DNA from: Bosea sp. NBC_00550
GTDB lineage: Bacteria > Pseudomonadota > Alphaproteobacteria > Rhizobiales > Beijerinckiaceae
Length of the DNA: 64,000 nt
Direction of reading: 5' to 3'
Assembly: GCF_026020075.1 (NCBI RefSeq)
Contig: NZ_CP102772.1
Span: 744,001-808,000, forward strand
Under the pieces are notes generated by a model. The model did not search any database. It was not told where the DNA came from and worked only from the letters and a program-made list of their open reading frames with translations. Of this stretch, positions 58,413 through 64,000 are shown in pieces (the first letter of the stretch is position 1; every line of letters begins with the position of its first letter). Made by a program: the position numbers and the translations under genes.

Positions 58413-58508
58413 ATGGTCGAAGCCTTGTTGGTGGCCGTCCTCATGCTGGGCACGGGCCTGTTGTCGTGGCTCATCGCCGATCGCACGCATCTGCCGCTCG
58501 AAATCTAG
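58413..58508 (+). CDS. Possible tiny membrane peptide, 31 aa
   Basis: MVEALLVAVLMLGTGLLSWLIADRTHLPLEI is a single hydrophobic helix with a short polar end, preceded by a G-rich stretch (GGGGGC) seven bases upstream. The short length and weak site keep confidence low. Confidence 0.3.
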   Translation: MVEALLVAVLMLGTGLLSWLIADRTHLPLEI

Positions 58509-58590
58509 CCGCTTTGGCCGCTCGATAGGGCTTTGCGCTCGCTCGATCCGTGGGTGCTGGCGACGAAAAGCACACTGAAATCCAGGCAAG

Positions 58591-58616
58591 AAAAAACCGC
58601 CCGAAAGGGCGGTTTT
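58591..58616 (-). terminator. Rho-independent terminator of rpmG
   Basis: A perfect 10-bp stem AAAACCGCCC / GGGCGGTTTT (58593-58602 with 58607-58616, loop GAAA). On the minus strand it is followed by a T-run, 30 bp after the rpmG stop. Confidence 0.9.
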
Positions 58617-58645
58617 ATGTTGTGCCAGATCGGTAAGGCCAAGCC

Positions 58646-58813
58646 TTACTTGATCTTGGTTTCCTTGAACTCGACGTGCTTGCGCGCGACCGGGTCGTAC
58701 TTCTTCTTCGACATCTTCTCGGTCATCGTGCGCGAGTTCTTCTTCGTTACGTAGAAGAAGCCCGTGTCGGCGGTCGAAAGCAGCTTGATTTTGATCGTCA
58801 CGGCCTTGGCCAT
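58646..58813 (-). CDS. rpmG: 50S ribosomal protein L33
   Basis: A 55-aa ribosomal protein. [30 protein letters not shown], then [25 protein letters not shown], is the complete L33 of the type lacking the four zinc-binding cysteines. It is too short for many gene-finding cut-offs. ATG 58813. A clear terminator follows at 58591-58616. The gene stands alone behind a 162-bp gap to the NUDIX gene. Finding rpmG close to divK-pleD is normal in alphaproteobacteria. Confidence 0.98.
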   Translation of the reverse strand: MAKAVTIKIKLLSTADTGFFYVTKKNSRTMTEKMSKKKYDPVARKHVEFKETKIK

Positions 58814-58975
58814 GGGACTATCCTCGAACCATGCGGGCCGTCGGCCCTCGGAAAAGAAAATGGCCGGGCGAACCCGGCAAACCGTCAGCGCGGGGAATGC
58901 CGCAACGGGCCGGTGAAGTCAAGAAAGAATAACGATTGGACGACGTCGGGCCCGTATGGACAGGCATCTGCGCCG

Positions 58976-59710
58976 TCAGAGCTCCTCGCGCACGAAGCTG
59001 CCGCGCTTCTCCCAATAGAACGGAACCGGCAGATAGGGCGCAAAGCCCCCGGCAATGCGGGTTTCGACCTCCTGGATGATCACCTTGGTGATCGTCGGCA
59101 GGTCGAGTTCCTTGGCCTCGTCGAAATCGACCCAGACAAGATCCACGAGTTCCGAATCGGGGCCGATCACGCCTTCGACCTTCTTGGCGACGGCCGAGGC
59201 GTCGATCGTGAAGAAGCGCGTGTCGAAGCGCTTCGGCCGGCGCGGCGGCGTGATCGCACGGGCGACGAAGGTGACCGCAGAGAGATCGGGGAAAACGCCC
59301 TGCGCCGCAAAATCGGCCCAGCTTCCGGGCGGCGGACTCTCGGGCGCGCCGAATTCATCCGAGCCGAAGAGCAGCCCGGTCTCCTCGAAGGTCTCCCGGA
59401 TCGCCGCGAGCGCCAGCGCGCGCGCCTTTCCGGCGCTCGGGCGCAGGCAGCGCTTGCCGAGGCGGTCCTCGCAGATCTGCGGCACCGCACCGGTCGCGAC
59501 CATGCGCCGGTCGCCCTCGTCGAGGCGTCCACCGGGGAAGACGTATTTGCCCGGCATGAATTTGTGGCTTGCATGGCGCTTGCCCATGAGCACCTTCGGC
59601 CGCGCCCCGCTGCGGTCGAGGATCATCATGGTGGCGGCGTCCTTGGGCCGCAGATTGACCCCGGTTCGTGCCCGTTCGGCCTGGGTCAGGGTGACGGTGT
59701 GATCGGTCAT
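58976..59710 (-). CDS. NUDIX hydrolase (NUDT19-like, with insertion in the Nudix box)
   Basis: A 244-aa hydrolase. The Nudix box is split: VFPGGRLDEGDRRM provides the first part and ALAAIRETFEETGLLFG the R-E-x2-E-E-x-G part, with about 30 residues between them. This insertion is typical of the NUDT19/RP2 type that acts on acyl-CoA or nucleotide-sugar diphosphates. ATG 59710. It lies after DUF983 on the same strand, 13 bases away, and is probably part of the rnr operon (rnr - DUF983 - NUDIX). Confidence 0.9.
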   Translation of the reverse strand: MTDHTVTLTQAERARTGVNLRPKDAATMMILDRSGARPKVLMGKRHASHKFMPGKYVFPGGRLDEGDRRMVATGAVPQICEDRLGKRCLRPSAGKARALALAAIRETFEETGLLFGSDEFGAPESPPPGSWADFAAQGVFPDLSAVTFVARAITPPRRPKRFDTRFFTIDASAVAKKVEGVIGPDSELVDLVWVDFDEAKELDLPTITKVIIQEVETRIAGGFAPYLPVPFYWEKRGSFVREEL

Positions 59711-59723
59711 GACGCGGTTCGTT

Positions 59724-60170
59724 TCAGGCTTGGGGGCCGGGTGAGGGCAGGGGCTGGCGATCGGGCCTGTCGGGCTCGCCGCCGAAGCCATGCATGCGCA
59801 CGGCCCATTGCAGGCCGACGACACCGCCCTTCACGGGCTGCATCAGGACCAGCGACAGGATCAAGGTGAGCACCGGCCAAAGCGCCATGTGCCACCACAT
59901 CGGCCAGTCGGCGTATTTCTCGGCGAGCAGGATACCGCCGACCACGATATGGCCGACGATGGTGATGACGATATAGGGCGGCAGGTCGTCGGCGCGCTGG
60001 TGGTGCAGGTCCTCGCTGCAGGCCTCGCAGCGGTCGACCGGCTTGAGGAAGGCGCGGAACAGGCGGCCGCGCCCGCAATGCGGGCACTGGCCCTTCAGCC
60101 CGCGGGCCACGGCCTGGCGCCAGTCGCGAGTCTCGACATGCATGCCTGCGCTATGGATCTGGACGCCCAT
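59724..60170 (-). CDS. DUF983 family membrane protein with zinc-ribbon
   Basis: A 148-aa protein of the DUF983 family. The N-terminus holds a zinc-ribbon-like pair C-P-H-C (GQCPHCGRGRLFRAFLK) and C-E-A-C, followed by two membrane helices (YIVITIVGHIVVGGILLAE and MALWPVLTLILSLVLMQPVKG). ATG 60170 overlaps the rnr stop (TGATG); a GTG at 60173 is a less likely start. Its constant position behind rnr in alphaproteobacteria suggests a link to RNA turnover or the envelope, but the function is unknown. Confidence 0.9.
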   Translation of the reverse strand: MGVQIHSAGMHVETRDWRQAVARGLKGQCPHCGRGRLFRAFLKPVDRCEACSEDLHHQRADDLPPYIVITIVGHIVVGGILLAEKYADWPMWWHMALWPVLTLILSLVLMQPVKGGVVGLQWAVRMHGFGGEPDRPDRQPLPSPGPQA

Positions 60171-62485
60171 CACCGCCTCTTGCCGGGCTTTCCCCAGTTC
60201 GGCTTGCCCTTTTTGGCAAAGCTGGCCGGCCGGCTCTCGCCATATGGCGCGCCGCCGCGCCGCTTGCCAGCGCGTCCCGTCGCCACAGTCCGGCCGGCGG
60301 AGAGCAATTCGAAGCGCAGAGCGCCCGCCACGGGGGCTGCCTCGACCAGCTTGACGTGCACCCTGTCGCCCAGCCTCCAGCTCTCGCCGGTGCGTTCGCC
60401 GATGAGGGCATGCGCGGCCTCGTCATAGCGGTAGTAGTCGCCGCCCAGTGTCGAGGCTGGAATGAAGCCGTCTGCACCGGTCCCGTCGAGCTTCACGAAG
60501 AGCCCGGCCCGGTTCACGCCGCCGATGCGTCCGTCGAAGCTGGCGCCGATCTGGTCGGCAAGGAAATGCGCGATCTGCCGGTCGGTGGTCTCGCGCTCGG
60601 CCGCCATGGCGCGCCGTTCGGCGGCGGAGATGCGCGTCGCGACCTCGCGCAGTTCGGCAAGCGTCGTGCTCTTCGGCAGGCCGTCATCGCCGAGCCTGAG
60701 CGCGGAAATCAGCGCGCGATGCACGATCAGATCGGCATAGCGCCGGATCGGCGAGGTGAAATGGGCATAGCGGCGCAGGTTGAGGCCGAAATGGCCGTAA
60801 TTCTCGGCGACGTATTCGGCCTGGGCCTGCGTGCGCAGCACCACCTCGTTGATCAGCGTCTCGTTTTCCGAGCCCTTGATCATGCCGAGGATGCGGTTGA
60901 ACAGCACCGGCCGGAGCGCTCCATCCTTGGGCAGCTTGATGCTGATCGAGGCCAGCACCTCGCCGAGCGCGCGCATCTTCTCGAGCGAGGGCTCGTCATG
61001 ACAGCGATAGATCAGGAGGCTCCCGGCCTTCTCCAGCGTTTCGGCCGCCGCGACGTTGGCGAGGATCATGAACTCCTCGATCAGCCGGTGCGCCGCCAGC
61101 CGTTCCGGCGTGATCACGCGATCGACCGCACCGTCCGGCTTCAGGACGAGCTTGCGTTCCGGCAGGTCGAGTTCGAGCGGCTGGCGCTGATCGCGGGCGC
61201 GGGCCGCGATTCCATAGGCCGCCCAGAGCGGCATCAGGATGCTCTCGCGGATCGGCCCGGTCTTGTCGTCGGGATTGCCGTCGATCGCGGCCTGGGCCTG
61301 CTGGTAGGAGAGCTTGGCGGCCGAGCGCATCAGGATGCGATGGAAGGAATGGCCCTTCTTCGACCCGTCCGCCTTCAGCACGAGCCGGACGGCGAGCGCC
61401 GGCCGATCCTCGTGCTCGCGCAGCGAGCAGAGGTCGTTCGAGATCCGCTCCGGCAGCATCGGCACGACACGGTCGGGGAAATAGACCGAGTTGCCGCGCT
61501 CCAGCGCTTCGCGATCGAGCGCCGAGCCTGTCCGGACGTAGGCCGCGACATCGGCGATGGCGACGGTGACCACGAAGCCGCCGGGATTGTCGGGGCTTTC
61601 GTCGGGCGCCGCATGGACGGCGTCGTCATGGTCCTTGGCGTCGGCGGGGTCGATGGTGACGAGCGGCAGGTCGCGCCAGTCCTCGCGCCCCTTGAGACTG
61701 GCGAGCGGCGCCTCGGCGGCTTCCTTGAGGGCGGCCGGCGGGAATTCATGCGGGATGCCGTGCGCATGGATCGCGATCAGGCTGACCGCGCGCTCCGACT
61801 TGATCGAGCCCAGCCGCTCGCGCACCTGCGCCTCCGGCGGGCCGAACCGGCTCTCCCGGCGTAGTGACACCGAGACGAGGTCGCCGTCCTGCGCGTCGCC
61901 GGTGCGGCCCTTCGGAATGATGGCTTCTCGCTCACGCGCCTTCTTGTCGACCGGCACCAGCCGGCCCGAGCCGTCTGGCAAGGCGCGGAAGATGCCGAGA
62001 ATGGCGGCCTTGGCCTTGCCCATCACCTTCAGGACGCGGCCGGAATAGCCGAAGCCCTCCACGCCGCGCAGCCGCGTCAGCTTAAGGATGACCTGGTCGC
62101 CGACACCCGGCGCGGGCGCGGCGGTCTTTTCCTTCCGGCGCCCTTCGCGCGACCTCTCGATCAGGATCTGCGGCGGGGCGCCATCCTCGGCTTCGTTCCA
62201 TTCGAGAGGTTGGGCGATGAGGTCGCCCTCGCGGTCGCGGCGCTTGATCTCGGAGAGCATCACGGGCGGCAGCGCGCCGCGCGGATGGACGGGGCGCTCC
62301 TTGCCGTCGCCGCCGATCTCGCCCTCCTCAGCCATTTCCTTCAGCAGGCGCTTCAGCCAGATCTTGCCGCCCTGATCGAGCCCGAAGGCCTTGGCGATCT
62401 CGCGGCGGCCGACCTCGCGGCCAGCGGCGCGCTCCTCCTCGATGAAGTCGAGGATGGCTTCGCGGCTCGGCTCAGGAACGGTCAC
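60170..62485 (-). CDS. rnr: Ribonuclease R
   Basis: RNase R is a processive 3'-to-5' exonuclease that degrades structured RNA. The 771-aa protein has an N-terminal helix-turn-helix-like part, cold-shock domains, the RNB catalytic domain with DPADAKDHDDAVHA (metal-binding Asp residues) and the highly conserved RYAHFTSPIRRYADLIVHR. An S1 domain (GASFDGRIGGVNRAGLFVKLDGTGADGFIPAS, about residues 650-720) and a basic tail (KRRGGAPYGESRPASFAKKGKPNW) follow. Motifs are intact. Start at 62485. It heads the rnr-DUF983-NUDIX run. Confidence 0.96.
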   Translation of the reverse strand: MTVPEPSREAILDFIEEERAAGREVGRREIAKAFGLDQGGKIWLKRLLKEMAEEGEIGGDGKERPVHPRGALPPVMLSEIKRRDREGDLIAQPLEWNEAEDGAPPQILIERSREGRRKEKTAAPAPGVGDQVILKLTRLRGVEGFGYSGRVLKVMGKAKAAILGIFRALPDGSGRLVPVDKKAREREAIIPKGRTGDAQDGDLVSVSLRRESRFGPPEAQVRERLGSIKSERAVSLIAIHAHGIPHEFPPAALKEAAEAPLASLKGREDWRDLPLVTIDPADAKDHDDAVHAAPDESPDNPGGFVVTVAIADVAAYVRTGSALDREALERGNSVYFPDRVVPMLPERISNDLCSLREHEDRPALAVRLVLKADGSKKGHSFHRILMRSAAKLSYQQAQAAIDGNPDDKTGPIRESILMPLWAAYGIAARARDQRQPLELDLPERKLVLKPDGAVDRVITPERLAAHRLIEEFMILANVAAAETLEKAGSLLIYRCHDEPSLEKMRALGEVLASISIKLPKDGALRPVLFNRILGMIKGSENETLINEVVLRTQAQAEYVAENYGHFGLNLRRYAHFTSPIRRYADLIVHRALISALRLGDDGLPKSTTLAELREVATRISAAERRAMAAERETTDRQIAHFLADQIGASFDGRIGGVNRAGLFVKLDGTGADGFIPASTLGGDYYRYDEAAHALIGERTGESWRLGDRVHVKLVEAAPVAGALRFELLSAGRTVATGRAGKRRGGAPYGESRPASFAKKGKPNWGKPGKRR

Positions 62486-62573
62486 GGCCGGGGCTCATTT
62501 GGCGGAGTAGGAAAAAACCAGGACACGGCGCCTGTCTGCCATGCCTTGCGCTCTCGCGCCAGCATTCGCCAGA

Positions 62574-62619
62574 GCATCGGACCGAAAAGTGGGTCCCGAT
62601 TTTCGGAGAAATCCGATGC
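62574..62619. repeat. Double-palindrome intergenic element
   Basis: GCATCGGA ... TCCGATGC form the outer inverted pair and CCGAAAA ... TTTTCGG the inner pair around GTGGGTCCCGA. I recognise this pattern (ACCGAAAAGTGG core) from repeated intergenic sequences in Rhizobiales. Only one copy is in this window. Confidence 0.65.
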
Positions 62620-62636
62620 GGCAACAAATATCTGCG

Positions 62637-62672
62637 TCAAAAGAAGAAGGGCCGTCCTTTCGGACAGCCCTT
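62637..62672 (-). terminator. Probable terminator of the minus-strand small element
   Basis: AAGGGCTGTCC (minus strand, 62672-62662) pairs with GGACGGCCCTT (62657-62647) with one G-U pair and a GAAA loop, followed on the minus strand by CTTCTTTTG. The stem is strong and the U-rich tail moderate. Confidence 0.6.
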
Positions 62673-62719
62673 CCATTGTCGAACCGCGATCCAGCGAACC
62701 GGATCAAAGGTGCGAAAAC

Positions 62720-62797
62720 TCACGCGGAACACGAACCCCGGGAAGAAGAGGTCCAGGTCCACCCGCTTTGCACCAGCGGCTGATGACAATGAGACAC
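62720..62797 (-). CDS. 25-codon leader-like reading frame with extreme Shine-Dalgarno
   Basis: GTG 62797 opens a 25-codon frame, MSHCHQPLVQSGWTWTSSSR plus GSCSA. The minus strand carries GAAAGGAGGTGATCCAG (62813-62797), a 17-nt perfect complement of the 16S rRNA 3' end, with GGAGG seven bases before GTG. A second frame (GTG 62762 to stop 62637, 41 codons) runs through the following hairpin. I do not recognise the peptide. The high Trp/Cys/Ser content resembles leader peptides. Whether it is a leader peptide, a small protein or an RNA is open. Confidence 0.45.
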   Translation of the reverse strand: MSHCHQPLVQSGWTWTSSSRGSCSA

Positions 62798-63090
62798 TGG
62801 ATCACCTCCTTTCAGTTGTTACCGACGAAGATGAGGCTAAGGCGATTCTCCGGGACTCGTAAATGCCAAAAAAAGCGCTGTGCCCCGCTATGCAAAGCCA
62901 GTGCGTGTCGATGAAATTCCGGGCAGATGCTGCGATGCATAAACAAGTGGCAAGGCATATGTCTATAAAATAGGCGGATTCGGCCTTGGATGCCGGATGA
63001 TTGCGTAACGGCACGACGCTTTCGCAGGAAGTTCGGCAAACGCGACGCTGGCAGCAGAGATTTGCGTCACTTGGATGACGTTGGGCACGC

Positions 63091-63106
63091 TTGGCACGGC
63101 GCTTGC
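63091..63106 (+). promoter_or_regulatory. Sigma-54 promoter of urtA
   Basis: TTGGCACG-GCGC-TTGC matches the sigma-54 (RpoN) -24/-12 consensus exactly, with 10 bases between GG and GC. It lies about 77 bp before the urtA start, so transcription should begin near 63118. It indicates nitrogen-limitation control, probably through NtrC. Clear NtrC enhancer sites were not identified. Confidence 0.85.
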
Positions 63107-63182
63107 CAATACCCCTCACGGGCCAGGGAGGCCTGCCGGCGTCGAGGGGCGCCGCCAAACAAACATCCTTCGGGAGATGTCC

Positions 63183-64000
63183 GTGAACAGCAATCGTCGC
63201 GAATTCCTCGGCACGGCTCTGGCCGGTGCCGCTTTCCTCGGATCCTCCTATCTGCCGGCGGCGGCGCAGCAGGAGACGATCAAGGTCGGCATCCTTCATT
63301 CGCTCTCGGGGACCATGGCGATTTCCGAGACGACGTTGAAGGACGTCATGCTCATGCTCATCGAGGAGCAGAACAAGAAGGGCGGCCTCCTCGGCAAGAA
63401 GCTGGAGGCCGTCGTCGTCGATCCCGCGTCGAACTGGCCGCTCTTCGCCGAGAAGGCGCGCGAGCTGATCACCAAGGACAAGGTCGCGGCCACCTTCGGC
63501 TGCTGGACCTCGGTGTCGCGCAAATCGGTGCTGCCGGTCTTCAAGGAGCTCAACAACATCCTGTTCTACCCCGTCCAGTACGAGGGCGAGGAGAGCGAGC
63601 GCAACGTCTTCTATACGGGCGCCGCGCCGAACCAGCAGGCGATCCCCGCCGTCGACTATCTCGCCAAGGAGGAGAAGGTCGAGCGTTGGGTGCTGGCCGG
63701 CACCGACTACGTCTATCCGCGCACGACCAACAAGATCCTCGAGGCCTATCTGAAGTCCAAGGGCGTGAAGGCCGAGGACATCATGATCAACTACACGCCC
63801 TTCGGCCATTCCGACTGGCAGACCATCGTCTCCGACATCAAGAAGTTCGGCTCCGCCGGCAAGAAGACGGCGGTCGTCTCGACCATCAACGGCGACGCCA
63901 ACGTGCCGTTCTACAAGGAGCTCGGCAACCAGGGCATCAAGGCGACCGACATTCCGGTCGTCGCCTTCTCGGTCGGCGAGGAGGAGCTTGCCGGCATCGA
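63183..64000 (+). CDS. urtA: Urea ABC transporter substrate-binding protein (partial, runs off the window)
   Basis: UrtA is the periplasmic urea receptor of UrtABCDE. The frame runs 272 codons to the window end with no stop. The signal sequence has a twin-arginine motif (NSNRREFLGTALAGAAFLGSS), so export is probably by Tat. The mature part begins ETIKVGILHSLSGTMAISETTLKDVMLMLIEEQN, followed by FGCWTSVSRKSVLPVFKELNNILFYPVQYEGEE and GAAPNQQAIPAVDYL, all diagnostic for UrtA/AmiC-like receptors. I start at GTG 63183 because GGGAG lies six bases before it; ATG 63177 is too close to that site. It is controlled by the sigma-54 promoter at 63091. Confidence 0.95.
   Translation, partial: MNSNRREFLGTALAGAAFLGSSYLPAAAQQETIKVGILHSLSGTMAISETTLKDVMLMLIEEQNKKGGLLGKKLEAVVVDPASNWPLFAEKARELITKDKVAATFGCWTSVSRKSVLPVFKELNNILFYPVQYEGEESERNVFYTGAAPNQQAIPAVDYLAKEEKVERWVLAGTDYVYPRTTNKILEAYLKSKGVKAEDIMINYTPFGHSDWQTIVSDIKKFGSAGKKTAVVSTINGDANVPFYKELGNQGIKATDIPVVAFSVGEEELAGI

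Noticed and set aside
62797..62813. Fragment of a 16S rRNA gene end (CTGGATCACCTCCTTTC)
   Set aside because: Only 17 bases match and no rRNA sequence flanks them. The opposite-strand reading as a ribosome-binding site explains it better.

Overview
This 64 kb window reads as chromosomal DNA of a GC-rich alphaproteobacterium of the Hyphomicrobiales (Rhizobiales). It is most like Bosea or a relative, judged from gene families and neighbourhoods, not from a database search. The clade signs are an aapJQMP general amino-acid ABC system next to a cystathionine beta-lyase, a DUF3572-dinB / divK-pleD neighbourhood, EipB, HdaA, a PPK1-PPX pair behind purM/purN, an alphaproteobacterial LexA box (GTTC-N7-GTTC) and long palindromic intergenic repeats. 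I found no rRNA, tRNA, CRISPR array, insertion sequence or phage. It is mostly housekeeping sequence with small operons, many coupled starts (ATGA, GTGA, TTGA overlaps) and frequent GTG/TTG starts.

Layout. 1-5.5 kb: end of an RND efflux adaptor gene, gatB, two GNAT acetyltransferases, a YfcG-like GST and a DUF2147 protein with a visible promoter/operator. 5.8-8.7 kb: a Sel1-like small protein, a 44-aa membrane peptide, ndk with a strong terminator, a MipA/OmpV protein and two small envelope proteins. 8.9-17.8 kb: WYL regulator, purN-purM, CDP-alcohol phosphatidyltransferase, AI-2E/PerM permease, hdaA, ppk and ppx. 17.8-24.4 kb: metC-like lyase and aapJQMP. 24.5-30.6 kb: small envelope proteins, periplasmic GlpQ-like diesterase, RsmB-like methyltransferase, guaA and a secreted alpha/beta hydrolase. 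30.7-33.6 kb: LysR regulator, a frameshifted 2'-5' RNA ligase behind a LexA-box promoter, a second GST and an ArsC/YffB protein. 33.8-42.1 kb: tgt, membrane proteins, eno, queF, an MFS transporter and kdsA. 42.4-46.9 kb: clpS-clpA and azlCD. 46.9-48.8 kb: an ECF41 sigma factor operon with two AhpD-like proteins. 48.8-55.3 kb: HIT protein, the tightly overlapped ridA-gdpD-FemAB-like run, eipB, dinB and DUF3572. 55.4-62.5 kb: divK-pleD, rpmG, NUDIX, DUF983 and rnr. 62.5-64 kb: repeat elements, an unusual small reading frame with an extreme Shine-Dalgarno, and urtA under a sigma-54 promoter, running off the end.

How the genes work together. Nucleotide supply (purN, purM, guaA, ndk), queuosine modification (queF, tgt), nitrogen uptake (aapJQMP, urtA), polyphosphate turnover (ppk, ppx), DNA replication control (hdaA), DivK/PleD cell-cycle and c-di-GMP signalling, and regulated proteolysis (clpS-clpA) are all represented. 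The most notable points are four. (1) A SOS-type promoter drives a gene broken by one base at its first catalytic motif. (2) A textbook ECF41 promoter lies before the CMD-CMD-sigma operon. (3) A Tgt has lost three of its four zinc ligands. (4) A minus-strand element beside urtA has a 17-nt complement to the 16S 3' end, a 25-codon frame and a terminator-like hairpin. Start codons were chosen from visible ribosome sites and family lengths; functions rest on motif recognition.
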